DNA of 64,000 nucleotides from SIRX01 sp965214475 (GTDB taxonomy: Bacteria > Actinomycetota > Rubrobacteria > Rubrobacterales > Rubrobacteraceae): contig OZ243953.1 in assembly GCA_965214475.1 (NCBI GenBank), positions 186,001-250,000 on the forward strand. The letters are read 5' to 3'. The position numbers and the translations under genes are program-made. Position 1 is the stretch's first letter, and each line of letters starts with the position of its first letter. The notes beneath the pieces are model-generated. The model searched no databases. It was not told the origin of the DNA and saw only the letters and a list, made by a program, of their open reading frames with translations. Shown piece after piece: positions 34,243 through 42,006 of the stretch.

Positions 34243-35517
34243 ATCGCTGTAGATAGTTCGCATGGGAGACAGTACCTACAAGTGTCGCTTCTGCTGGCGA
34301 TAGTAACTGTCTTAGTCGGGGTGTCCGCCGGGTGTGGGGGAGAGACCGGGCAGAAATCCGGCCCGGAAGAGCCGACAGTGGGTACGACCTCGTACACGGA
34401 CTCGCCGGAAGGAAGATCTACGACAGCTAAAAGCACCGTTGCCGAAAAACGCGAGTCTTCGTCACAGGAAGCCACGTCTGCGAGGGAGAAAAGTGTTGCT
34501 GAGGAGGTGGAAAGTATGAGTTTGCGGGAGATGGTGGGGCAGATGTTTGTAGTGTCCGTATCCGGGACGGAGTCAGACTACTACATCGAGAAGATGATCC
34601 GGGAACGGAACGTCGGGGGCGTGTTGTTCTTTGGGTACAACATGGAGAGCGAAGCCCAGACCCGAGCCCTCGTGGACTCGTTGCAGAGTCTTGCGGTGAA
34701 TACGGAGCCTGCTATCCCGCTGTTCGTCGCTGTAGACCAGGAGGGAGGTGAGATCTCTTCTGCGCCCTGGGTGACGCCGCAGCCGGCCGCGTCGGAGATC
34801 GGGGCGAGAGGAGATGCGGCTGAGGCGAGGCAGGTCTCGGAGCAGATAGGGAGCGAGCTTCGCCGAGCGGGCGTAAACACGAACTTCGCGCCCGTGGTCG
34901 ATACGGGGTTTGGCGCGGCGATCGGGGCTCGCTCTTATGGTGAAGACCCTGAGTTGGTTTCCAAGATGGGCGCCGCGGCCGTGGAAGGCTTCGAGGCCGC
35001 CGGCATAGTATCCGCAGCAAAGCACTTCCCAAACCACGGCGTCGCGACCGTAGACTCACACGTCGGGTTCCCGGTGGTGGATCACGACATGTCCACTATC
35101 CTCTCCTACGATCTGCTGCCGTTCCGGGCAGCTATTGAAGCCGACGTTCCGATGGTAATGGCGGGCCATCTCATCTACCCGGCCATAGATTCCGAACGCC
35201 CCGCAAGCCTCTCGCCGCCAGCCATAAAACTGTTGCGCGAAGAGTTGGACTTCGAGGGAGTGATCGTCTCCGACGACTTGAGCATGGCCGGCGCCTCGGG
35301 TGGAGAGTCGCCGAGCGAAGCGACCGTGGCCGCCGTAAAAGCCGGGGTGGACCTGATTATCGTATCCAGCCCCGCCCAGGATCAGGCCGACGCCTACGAA
35401 GCCGTATTGGCCGCCGTAGAGTCCGGCGAGATACCCCGGGAGCAGATAGAGCGCTCAGTCAATCGCATAGTACAGACCAAAAGAGACTATCTTTCATCCG
35501 AACAGAATGTGAATTGA
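34243..35517 (+). CDS. Lipoprotein glycoside hydrolase family 3 (beta-N-acetylhexosaminidase, NagZ-like)
   Basis: Exported lipoprotein predicted to remove N-acetylglucosamine from peptidoglycan or other glycans. The signal peptide ends in a lipobox VSAGC, followed by a Ser/Thr-rich linker of about 60 residues and a GH3 barrel: GQMFVVSVSG, VDQEGGEISSA, GVNTNFAPVVDTG, AKHFPNHGVATVDSHVGFP (the His/Asp dyad loop) and the nucleophile strand GVIVSDDLSMAGA. ATC 34243 lies eight bases after a perfect AAAGGAGG and yields a 424-residue precursor with a normal polar n-region; GTG 34282 leaves almost no n-region and has no ribosome binding site. An ATC start is proposed. Confidence 0.9.
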   Translation: MAVDSSHGRQYLQVSLLLAIVTVLVGVSAGCGGETGQKSGPEEPTVGTTSYTDSPEGRSTTAKSTVAEKRESSSQEATSAREKSVAEEVESMSLREMVGQMFVVSVSGTESDYYIEKMIRERNVGGVLFFGYNMESEAQTRALVDSLQSLAVNTEPAIPLFVAVDQEGGEISSAPWVTPQPAASEIGARGDAAEARQVSEQIGSELRRAGVNTNFAPVVDTGFGAAIGARSYGEDPELVSKMGAAAVEGFEAAGIVSAAKHFPNHGVATVDSHVGFPVVDHDMSTILSYDLLPFRAAIEADVPMVMAGHLIYPAIDSERPASLSPPAIKLLREELDFEGVIVSDDLSMAGASGGESPSEATVAAVKAGVDLIIVSSPAQDQADAYEAVLAAVESGEIPREQIERSVNRIVQTKRDYLSSEQNVN

Positions 35518-35626
35518 TAGAGAAAATGCGAATCGAGTATCATTCATTAGGCCATCAGGATGGTCGGTACTCGACAAGGGACCTATGCAAGAGCCGCCAG
35601 TACGATGGTTGGGGAAGGAGAACATT

Positions 35627-36841
35627 GTGGCAGAGGTAACACTAGAGAACGTTACAAAAGTCTACGGCGAGGACATAGTGGCTGTACGGGACATGAGTCT
35701 GGACATACCTGATGGAGAGTTCGTAGTGTTTGTCGGCCCGAGTGGGTGCGGGAAGTCCACTGCACTACGCATGATCGCCGGTCTAGAAGAGATCTCAGAG
35801 GGTAAGCTGTTTATTGCGGACGAGATAGTAAACGACCTCTCACCCCGCGACCGGGACATAGCGATGGTCTTCCAGAACTACGCTTTGTATCCGCACATGA
35901 ACGTCCGGGACAACATGGGCTTTGCACTAAAGCTCAAGAAGATAGATAAAGAAGAGATCGACCGCCGCGTCGAAGAGGCGGCAAGCATCCTTGGCATCGA
36001 GCACTTCCTAGACCGCAAGCCAAAAGCCCTCTCCGGTGGCCAGCGCCAGCGGGTAGCTCTAGGAAGAGCAATAGTCCGAGAACCAAAAGCATTCCTGATG
36101 GACGAGCCTCTTTCTAACCTCGATGCAAAGCTGCGGGTACAGATGAGGACAGAGATAGCAAAGCTCCACAACCGTATCGGTGTCACAACCATCTACGTCA
36201 CCCACGACCAGACCGAAGCCATGACCATGGCCGACCGCATCGTAGTCCTCAAGGATGGCTTAGTCCAGCAAGTAGACCATCCCCAGGACATGTACGATCA
36301 CCCGAAAAACGTCTTTGTAGCAGGCTTTATAGGAAGTCCTGCAATGAACTTCATCCGGGCTAAGCTAGAGAAAGAAAACGGTGGTTACGTAGCGACGTTC
36401 GGGAAGACCCGTCTACCAGTAAGCAAGCAGGCTATAGAAGGAGCCAAAGAGAGGGGCAGTGACCCGGAGGAGTATGCTGGCAAAGAGGTAGTTCTTGGCA
36501 TAAGGCCAGAGCACATAGAAGACTCCGAAGTCAACGACGACATAGACACCTCCGGTGGCAACACGATGGAAGTAGAGCCACAGGTAATAGAAAGTATGGG
36601 ATCAGAGAAGTATCTGTACTTTGAGGTAGGAGAAGAGCACGCGGCGCACCTGGAGAGCGTCGAAGCGATGACCGACGACGAAGCTGACGATGAAGGCGGC
36701 TCTCCCGAAGGTGGTGGGGGCATGATGGTTGCACGCATAGCCCCGGAGAGCAGAGCTGGGGAAGGCAAGAAGGTGCAGCTAGCGATAGACCCAGATCACA
36801 TTCGGCTCTTCGATCTGGAGTCCGAAGAGGCAATCCTCTAG
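35627..36841 (+). CDS. Sugar-type ABC transporter ATPase (UgpC/MsmX/MalK family)
   Basis: Energises a carbohydrate importer from the cytoplasmic side. It starts at GTG 35627 (AAGGAG six bases upstream), 404 residues. Walker A GPSGCGKSTALR, Q-loop FQNYALYPHM, signature LSGGQRQRVALGRAI, Walker B FLMDEPLSNLDAKLR and the H-loop VTHDQTEAM are complete. The C-terminal TOBE-type domain (GIRPEHIEDSE) carries an acidic and glycine-rich insert (DDEADDEGGSPEGGGG). No permease genes are adjacent and the binding-protein gene that follows is only a stump, so this may be a shared ATPase serving transporters elsewhere. Confidence 0.94.
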   Translation: MAEVTLENVTKVYGEDIVAVRDMSLDIPDGEFVVFVGPSGCGKSTALRMIAGLEEISEGKLFIADEIVNDLSPRDRDIAMVFQNYALYPHMNVRDNMGFALKLKKIDKEEIDRRVEEAASILGIEHFLDRKPKALSGGQRQRVALGRAIVREPKAFLMDEPLSNLDAKLRVQMRTEIAKLHNRIGVTTIYVTHDQTEAMTMADRIVVLKDGLVQQVDHPQDMYDHPKNVFVAGFIGSPAMNFIRAKLEKENGGYVATFGKTRLPVSKQAIEGAKERGSDPEEYAGKEVVLGIRPEHIEDSEVNDDIDTSGGNTMEVEPQVIESMGSEKYLYFEVGEEHAAHLESVEAMTDDEADDEGGSPEGGGGMMVARIAPESRAGEGKKVQLAIDPDHIRLFDLESEEAIL

Positions 36842-36844
36842 AGC

Positions 36845-37045
36845 ATTCAGAATGGACTCCGGACTAATTCCCGAGATTTCCTGAAACTTGGCGGGGTTGG
36901 GCTTGCCGGCACGGCCTCGTTGGGTTCTGCGGGTTGCGGTGGCGGTGGAGAGGCATTGCAGACCGGGGGCGTTCCGAACCTGGTCTTCTCGACGGGCCCT
37001 GTTGCTTCGGGAAACCTATCGGCGAAGCTGCGGGGGTATACTTAG
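36845..37045 (+). pseudogene. Stump of a Tat-type ABC sugar-binding lipoprotein
   Basis: The frame starting around 36845 and ending at TAG 37043 reads NSRDFLKLGGVGLAGTASL, then GSAGCGGGG, a twin-arginine-type lipoprotein signal whose first arginine has been lost, then NLVFSTGPVASGNLSAKLRGY, the first strand of extracellular solute-binding proteins. After that it stops. No start codon precedes it. It directly follows the sugar-type ATPase gene. This is a decayed binding-protein gene with only its first 65 or so codons left. The following 37046-37250 shows no feature I can support. Confidence 0.65.
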
Positions 37046-37284
37046 TAGATTACCCAGATCTGCCACCACGAATGGCTCGGCTCCACAGGTAGCGACCATG
37101 TTAGCAATTCTTGGATTTCAGGGGGTGTGCGGTACCGGGCAATATGTGGTGACCATCATCCCGGCAAGTTGATTTATCAGATCGACCCTCTCGAGCTTCT
37201 GATGCATCTTTACGATAAACTACGAGGCGGTAAAGGGGCAAACGAAGCTAGAAGGGCATCCTTCTGAAAAAAGAGAATTTTTGG

Positions 37285-38265
37285 GTGCGGGATCTCGAGC
37301 CGGGCTTGAACTTGCGCTCGTCCTTTCTCGCCACTGAAGCTACGGTGCGTGACGATAGCCGGGGAACGCCGTACCTCTCTGCGAAGCTGGTTGACAGCAC
37401 CGGCTCGATAGATGCCCGCATGTGGAACTTACCGGAACAACTGCGAGATGGTCTCTCCGGTCCCGAATACGTTTACGTGGAAGGCAATACCCACGAATAT
37501 CGGGGAACGCTCCAGCTAAAGGTAAATCGGCTTCGCGTCTTGAATCGTGAAGAAGTCTCCCAAGAAGATTACCTACCCGCCACTGATAAAGACCGCGAAG
37601 CATTGGCCGCCGAGATCATCCTCATCGGGGAGGCGTTGGAGAATGAGAATCTCAGGGATCTATTTACCTTGATGGTCTCTGACGAAGGTTTCTGGGGCGC
37701 CTTTTGCTCTGCCCCGGCGGCCAAGTCGATGCATCACGCCCGCATCGGGGGACTGCTGGAGCACTCGGTGCAATGTTTGAGGGTTGCGCGTTCTCTAGTA
37801 GACTTGTATCTGGTGGATCGGGACCTGCTGTTCTTCGGGATGATCTTTCATGATGTCGGTAAGGTGGAGGAACTATCTTGGGGTAGCGGGGGTTTTGGCT
37901 ATACCACAGAGGGGAGGCTCCAGGGCCACGTCGTTCTGGGTGACAGGCTGGTCTCCGGATACATATCTCAGATACCATATTTCCCCAAAGACTTGGCGCT
38001 CCAAATCTCTCACATACTCCTCGCACATCAAGGGGAGATCGAATACGGCTCCCCGGCACAGCCCAAAACACTCGAAGCCTTACTGGTACATCTCATAGAT
38101 AACCTGGACGCTCGTACCACCATGTATACAGAAACTACGGTCAACGTGAGCCCGGACGGCTGGAGCCACTACGACAATCCCCTGCGACGCGCCCTCTACG
38201 TCCCCGAATCCACTACCAGTTTGAATCACGAGGCTCCGCCCGCTGAAATGAACGGGCCCGGCTAA
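37285..38265 (+). CDS. 3'-5' exoribonuclease, YhaM-like (OB fold + HD domain)
   Basis: A 326-residue protein. Residues about 12-95 form an OB-fold nucleic-acid-binding domain (PYLSAKLVDSTGSIDARMWN, then YVYVEGNTHEYRGTLQLKV). Residues about 150-290 form an HD phosphohydrolase: MHHARIGGLLEHSVQCLRVA, MIFHDVGKVEEL with the HD pair, DRLVSGYI, ISHILLAHQGEIEYGSPAQPKTLEALLVHLIDNLDART. This is the layout of YhaM. GTG 37285 is a safe start; CTG 37264 with AAGGG seven bases upstream would add KKENFW and may be the true one. Divergent neighbours on both sides indicate a single-gene unit. Confidence 0.9.
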   Translation: MRDLEPGLNLRSSFLATEATVRDDSRGTPYLSAKLVDSTGSIDARMWNLPEQLRDGLSGPEYVYVEGNTHEYRGTLQLKVNRLRVLNREEVSQEDYLPATDKDREALAAEIILIGEALENENLRDLFTLMVSDEGFWGAFCSAPAAKSMHHARIGGLLEHSVQCLRVARSLVDLYLVDRDLLFFGMIFHDVGKVEELSWGSGGFGYTTEGRLQGHVVLGDRLVSGYISQIPYFPKDLALQISHILLAHQGEIEYGSPAQPKTLEALLVHLIDNLDARTTMYTETTVNVSPDGWSHYDNPLRRALYVPESTTSLNHEAPPAEMNGPG

Positions 38266-38268
38266 AAT

Positions 38269-38571
38269 TTAGAAGTCGTACTCTTCTTCTTTAACCGAGT
38301 TGGCCTCAGCGGAGCCTTCTGCGTTAGCGGGTTCCGGCTCTTTTTCATTCTTGGCGGGTGAGTTCTTGCGGCGTTTGTGTTGTGAAGCCGGGTCGCTTTC
38401 TTCATCCTCCCCGGCGGAAGTAAGCTCGTCTTTGAACTCGTCTATGGAGCGGCGGGCCTCTCCGACGAAGCGTCCTACGTCACGGGCCATTTGCGGCAGT
38501 TTGCTGGGGCCGAAGAGCAGCAAGACCAGCAAAAACACCATTACCAACTCGGATGGGCCAACTCCAAACAT
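38269..38571 (-). CDS. tatA: Sec-independent translocase protein TatA/TatB, distant copy
   Basis: A 100-residue single-span protein of the Tat export system: short N-terminus, transmembrane helix (ELVMVFLLVLLLFGPSKLP), the FGPSKLP hinge typical of TatA/B, an amphipathic helix (RDVGRFVGEARRSIDEFKDEL) and an acidic tail. The Gly-Pro hinge and the longer amphipathic helix allow TatB-like function. It is 23 kb from the tatA-tatC pair at 61.2 kb. ATG 38571 has no ribosome binding site, but a promoter ends 6 bases ahead, so it is probably leaderless. Converges with the YhaM-like gene, 3 bases apart. Confidence 0.88.
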   Translation of the reverse strand: MFGVGPSELVMVFLLVLLLFGPSKLPQMARDVGRFVGEARRSIDEFKDELTSAGEDEESDPASQHKRRKNSPAKNEKEPEPANAEGSAEANSVKEEEYDF

Positions 38572-38577
38572 GCCGTA

Positions 38578-38606
38578 AATATACTCCCTCGAACATGGGC
38601 TTACAA
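38578..38606 (-). promoter_or_regulatory. Promoter of the distant tatA gene, leaderless layout
   Basis: On the minus strand TTGTAA (complement of 38601-38606), a 17-base spacer and TATATT (complement of 38578-38583) form a good promoter. The ATG follows 6 bases after the -10, so the transcript should begin at the start codon. Confidence 0.5.
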
Positions 38607-38665
38607 TCAATGTCTACGGCCAGCGTATATACTCGGATCATGAGATTTTATCTGTGGAGCCCAAG

Positions 38666-39691
38666 TTGATCTCCTGGGGAGGCGTACGTACGATAGCCGT
38701 TACGCTTGCCTCTCGGACGGAGAACGCCCAGCCGCCGGAGAACTTTGATTACCGGGATGCTGTGCGGCGCACGCTGGACCCGCTCTCGGACTTCACCGGC
38801 ATCGAATTGCCGCAGGACGTGACCGACGAGCGCCAGCTACGGGTCGCGAATCGGGAAGAGTGGATCGACTTCAACATTGAAGGTTTCGGCACGCTTATGG
38901 AACCAATCCTGAAGCGCGCCTCCGAGGGGGCAAACGACCTGACCTGGGCGCTCGGCGGTGTAACCCTAACGGCCCAGGTCGGCCTGCTGCTCGGCTTTCT
39001 CTCGGCCCGTGTTCTGGGCCAGTACGATACCGGACCGCTACTCACCCGCAGCAGGTCCGAAGAGCCGGGCAAAGTCTTCTTTCTCGATGGGAATATAGTC
39101 TCGGCGGCCGGTAGGATCGGGGTTCCCATAGACGGGTTGCGGCTCTGGATCGTGCTGCACGAAATGACCCACGCCCTGCAGTTTGAGGGTTATCCCTGGC
39201 TCCGCAACCACTTGGGAGAGCTACTGGAGAGCCTGATACATCCTCTGGCCGACCGGCTCGGAATACGCGAGACCATTCGCCGCCTCACCGATAACGTACG
39301 CTCGGGCGGACGTCCCGTCGAACTGATGATGAACCGGCAGCAACGAGAAAACTTCGACCAGATGCAGGCGACCATGGCCGTTATCGAAGGCTACTCCGAC
39401 TACGTCATGCACCACGTCGGCAGCGGCCTGGTTCCCAACTACGAGTACCTCAGCCGCAAGATGGCAGCGAGCCGGGCCCATCGCCCGCCGCTGGAGACGG
39501 CAATATTTCGCATAACGGGTCTGGACATGAAGCTGGAGCAGTACCGGCTCGGGGAGAAATTCGCCGATGCTGTCGCCCGCCGGCGGGGCATGGAAGGCCT
39601 GAACCGTGTGTGGGAAAACGCCGAGAACCTCCCCACGCTCTCGGAGGTTCGCGACCCGGGGCTCTGGCTGGCGAGGATAGACGCAGCCTGA
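38666..39691 (+). CDS. Zinc-dependent metalloprotease-like protein (DUF2342)
   Basis: A 341-residue protein of an actinobacterial family sometimes labelled coenzyme F420 biosynthesis-associated, with a zincin-type active site HEMTH at about residues 165-169 (WIVLHEMTHALQFEGYPWL). Conserved surroundings are VFFLDGNIV before the site and AVIEGYSDYVMHHVG after it, the latter supplying the third metal ligand Glu. TTG 38666 is preceded by GGAG at six bases; the frame continues to GTG 38654 without better support. The F420 link is historical and not shown. The next gene begins 1 base after its stop, so the two are coupled. Confidence 0.88.
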   Translation: MISWGGVRTIAVTLASRTENAQPPENFDYRDAVRRTLDPLSDFTGIELPQDVTDERQLRVANREEWIDFNIEGFGTLMEPILKRASEGANDLTWALGGVTLTAQVGLLLGFLSARVLGQYDTGPLLTRSRSEEPGKVFFLDGNIVSAAGRIGVPIDGLRLWIVLHEMTHALQFEGYPWLRNHLGELLESLIHPLADRLGIRETIRRLTDNVRSGGRPVELMMNRQQRENFDQMQATMAVIEGYSDYVMHHVGSGLVPNYEYLSRKMAASRAHRPPLETAIFRITGLDMKLEQYRLGEKFADAVARRRGMEGLNRVWENAENLPTLSEVRDPGLWLARIDAA

Positions 39692-39692
39692 G

Positions 39693-40028
39693 ATGGAAGA
39701 GAGAGGCGAAGAGCGTCGCGCACTGGGTTACGAGTTTTCTTTAGAGGAAGACGCCCGCCAATCCGCCAAGGAACTGGACCGACGGTTTACAGGGCGAGAG
39801 CTCGTCGGGCTCCGCATCTTCCGCGTCCGTTGGAACGGTAACTACCTCGTCGAGGCTACTTTCTCGTGGGAGACACCGGATTCACGTTTGCGAGACGCCC
39901 GCGCCCTTCTGGGCGAAGCCGGAAACCCCGTACACCCCGATGACCTTAGTGATTACAAAAAGGCTACCGAAGAAGGTGGGGGAGGGCTACCGGACTGGCT
40001 CCGGCGTTTCTTCGGCCAGCGTTACTGA
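39693..40028 (+). CDS. Hypothetical protein
   Basis: A 111-residue charged soluble protein with no family I recognise. It begins with an Arg/Glu-rich head (EERGEERRALGYEFSLEEDARQ), has a central alpha/beta-like segment (GLRIFRVRWNGNYLVEATFSWE) and ends PDWLRRFFGQRY after an EEGGGG linker. Its ATG directly follows the TGA of the DUF2342 gene, so it depends on the upstream gene for translation. A strong bidirectional hairpin 33 bases later ends the unit. Confidence 0.7.
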   Translation: MEERGEERRALGYEFSLEEDARQSAKELDRRFTGRELVGLRIFRVRWNGNYLVEATFSWETPDSRLRDARALLGEAGNPVHPDDLSDYKKATEEGGGGLPDWLRRFFGQRY

Positions 40029-40060
40029 AGAAGCCGTTCGGTTCGCTTTATACGCACAAA

Positions 40061-40092
40061 AACGGGCTCTCCTATAAATTGGAGAGCCCGTT
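40061..40092. terminator. Bidirectional rho-independent terminator
   Basis: AACGGGCTCTCC (40061-40072) and GGAGAGCCCGTT (40081-40092) form a perfect 12-bp stem with loop TATAAATT, flanked by AAA on the left and TT on the right. It lies between two convergent genes (stops at 40028 and 40120) and can serve both. Confidence 0.9.
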
Positions 40093-40119
40093 TTATGTCT
40101 AGCGTTTTGGCCGGTTGAC

Positions 40120-40320
40120 TTACTGACCGGTTACGTTGGAAATGACCTGCTGCGGGTCAGAGTACTGGCCGGGATCCAGGTTGTTCTTGAGCTGGTCGAT
40201 GATGCCCTGGTCGGCGTTGTTGTTCTGGGCTTCGCTAACTATCTGGTCCTTATTCGCGGGCCAGTTGAGGTTCTGCAGGTACTGTTGTAGATCCTGCGGA
40301 TTGAAGTTCCCTAAATCCAT
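40120..40320 (-). CDS. DUF2795-like small protein
   Basis: A 66-residue Asn/Gln-rich protein. The spacing of LQQYLQNLNWPANKDQIV, then SEAQNNNADQGIIDQLKNN and QYSDPQQVISNV matches the short helical DUF2795 fold (YL....-P..K..-L...A...-...L..L....Y....V). ATG 40320 has AAGGAG nine bases upstream. Function unknown; the family is commonly found in actinobacteria near stress proteins, which fits the adjacent PRC/DUF2382 gene. Ends at the bidirectional terminator. Confidence 0.75.
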   Translation of the reverse strand: MDLGNFNPQDLQQYLQNLNWPANKDQIVSEAQNNNADQGIIDQLKNNLDPGQYSDPQQVISNVTGQ

Positions 40321-40388
40321 TTTCTGTTCTCCTTGGGTAAAAGTTCGGCGGCTTGACTATACTGCTCGACAGTGAGAAGTCCTGTGAA

Positions 40389-40416
40389 GTGGGGACGAGC
40401 CTGCCTTCGTCCCCAC
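40389..40416 (-). terminator. Hairpin after the first PRC/DUF2382 gene
   Basis: GTGGGGACGA (40389-40398) and TCGTCCCCAC (40407-40416) form a perfect 10-bp stem, 29 bases downstream of the stop codon of the minus-strand PRC gene. There is no strong T tract, so termination strength is uncertain. Confidence 0.55.
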
Positions 40417-40444
40417 CTTGGACGTACGATGCTGTTGCGGCTGC

Positions 40445-41233
40445 CTAGTCGCGCCGCCCGGACTCGTCGTCTACCTCGATCTCCTCCTTTCGGACGTCTT
40501 CCTCAACTACCTCTTCATCTTCCACTACATCCTTCTGGATGCGTACTTCTTCCTTGACCACCGGCTTCTTCTCGGCCACTACTTCTTCCTCGACCACCGG
40601 TATGCTTACTTCCTCTTCGCCAATCTCCGCGTCCGAGGCTTCCTCGTCCACCGATACCCGCTCCACGTTTACTTCTTCACGCTTCTTCGGGACCTTGACC
40701 TGCTCGCGGTCGGTACGGACCCGCTTGCGGACGTTGACGCCTCCGGCTTCCCGCTCCCGGGTGCCGGCACGCAACTCCTCTTCCGTACGCTGCACCCGAA
40801 GCTCGTCGTCGCTATCGTGCTCTCTGCTCTCGCCACGCTCGTGGTCATCGTCGTCCGAGTAGTAGTCGCCGTAAGCACCGCGGTCATCGCCGTCCTCACT
40901 AGGATCCAGGCCGTAGTGGGCCCGTACCCGATGCTCGAACTCGGACGATATCGCCTCATCATCGTCGAAGTCCGGGCCATCCTGAACGTGGCTCTTCTCG
41001 GCCGCGACGGTTATCGTCTGCTCTTCTTCGTCTACCCGGCAAACGTCCATCGGAACGAGCGTGGAGTTCATGCCCAAAAGGCCCATCTTGACCCCGATGT
41101 ACTCAGCCCTGTCCGTTTCGTCTACAAAGAGATCGTCTACTTTGCCGATCTTCTCGCCGTCTTCGTCGTTTACCTGGTAACCGTCGTACATGTCTCCCAC
41201 TTCTTTGAAACGGTCGTTGCGATCTTCAGCCAT
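40445..41233 (-). CDS. PRC-barrel / DUF2382 (YsnF/AvaK) protein, copy 1
   Basis: A 262-residue acidic protein. The N-terminal PRC barrel (residues about 10-85) reads YQVNDEDGEKIGKVDDLFVDE and AEYIGVKMGLLGMNSTLVPMD. After a linker rich in Asp, Ser and Glu comes the C-terminal DUF2382 domain (about 145-255): LRVQRTEEELRAGTREREAG, VRKRVRTDREQVKVPKKREEV, then repeated VEEE/VKEE strands and the end VRKEEIEVDDE. Members are general-stress proteins of unknown activity. A start with AAAGGAA upstream of ATG 41233. A second, closely similar copy is at 42920-43849. Confidence 0.92.
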   Translation of the reverse strand: MAEDRNDRFKEVGDMYDGYQVNDEDGEKIGKVDDLFVDETDRAEYIGVKMGLLGMNSTLVPMDVCRVDEEEQTITVAAEKSHVQDGPDFDDDEAISSEFEHRVRAHYGLDPSEDGDDRGAYGDYYSDDDDHERGESREHDSDDELRVQRTEEELRAGTREREAGGVNVRKRVRTDREQVKVPKKREEVNVERVSVDEEASDAEIGEEEVSIPVVEEEVVAEKKPVVKEEVRIQKDVVEDEEVVEEDVRKEEIEVDDESGRRD

Positions 41234-41418
41234 GCAGATTCCTTTCTTGAAAACAAATACTTGCTATGCCTTACTTCCAGTACCCTAGCCTATGCGCTGT
41301 AAAACACAGGTGCGAGTTTTAGGTGCCGTAGGACACTTGGTGTTACACAACACTAATTAGTAGGTGCTGATAAGTGGCTCCGAAACAGCAGCGCGCTACT
41401 CGTCGGGACGAATTCTGT

Positions 41419-41955
41419 TCAGTTCTCCAGTGAGTCGAAACGGGGTTTCTGTATCTGGAGTTCGGCTTCGTCCAGCAAGTCTTCTACAGCTTCCGCGATG
41501 GGTTGAAGTTTATACATCTTGCCGTGGAATAGAATAGCTTCATGTTCCGTGTCGAAGCCCCGGAAGCGGTCTCCCGGTTTGGTGGCTGCAAGCACGTCCA
41601 GAGGCTCGGTATAGAAATCGAAGAAGCGTCGACTCTCCGAAGTCTCGTGCCAGTTTTTAAGGCGTTCTTCGAATTGCTCGAAGTCTTCGATGATCTCTCG
41701 TGACCGGAGCGGAGAATCCGGTTGAACGCCAAGGCTCTCGCGTAGCTCGCGGGCGCGATCAGAGTCACTATCTTGGGAAGGCCAGAGGAGACGCGAGATC
41801 CTCCCGAGGGCTGTTAGGAGATTCTGGACCGAGAACCAGAAGCGACTCCCGGCATCCTCGGCGTGAGAACTGTTCAGGCCTTCGAAGGCTATGAGCGCGA
41901 ACCGGCACTGACGTTCGACCTCTCTTTGGAGCTGGCGCAATAAAGATTTATTCAT
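41419..41955 (-). CDS. Hypothetical helical protein
   Basis: A 178-residue soluble helix-rich protein, no family recognised with confidence. It contains FALIAFEGLNSSHAEDAGSRFWFSVQ, LGRISRLLWPS, EDFEQFEERLKNWHE and RRFFDFYTEPLDV; the pattern resembles uncharacterised actinobacterial proteins associated with DNA-free HEPN-like helical bundles, but I cannot assert that. ATG 41955 has GGAGTT upstream. Located between the first PRC gene and the crp gene on the same strand. Confidence 0.65.
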   Translation of the reverse strand: MNKSLLRQLQREVERQCRFALIAFEGLNSSHAEDAGSRFWFSVQNLLTALGRISRLLWPSQDSDSDRARELRESLGVQPDSPLRSREIIEDFEQFEERLKNWHETSESRRFFDFYTEPLDVLAATKPGDRFRGFDTEHEAILFHGKMYKLQPIAEAVEDLLDEAELQIQKPRFDSLEN

Positions 41956-42006
41956 CCTGTAACTCCGATCTCCGCGCCCAGGGATGGTGCGGACGTGCGA
42001 GAGTTT

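Noticed and set aside
37046..37250. Short open frame between the binding-protein stump and the YhaM-like gene
   Set aside because: No ribosome binding site and no protein-like composition; left as non-coding.
40418..41302. Hydrophobic-looking open frame antisense to the first PRC/DUF2382 gene
   Set aside because: Its hydrophobicity comes from the reverse complement of Glu/Lys-rich codons; the minus-strand gene has clear domains and a ribosome binding site.
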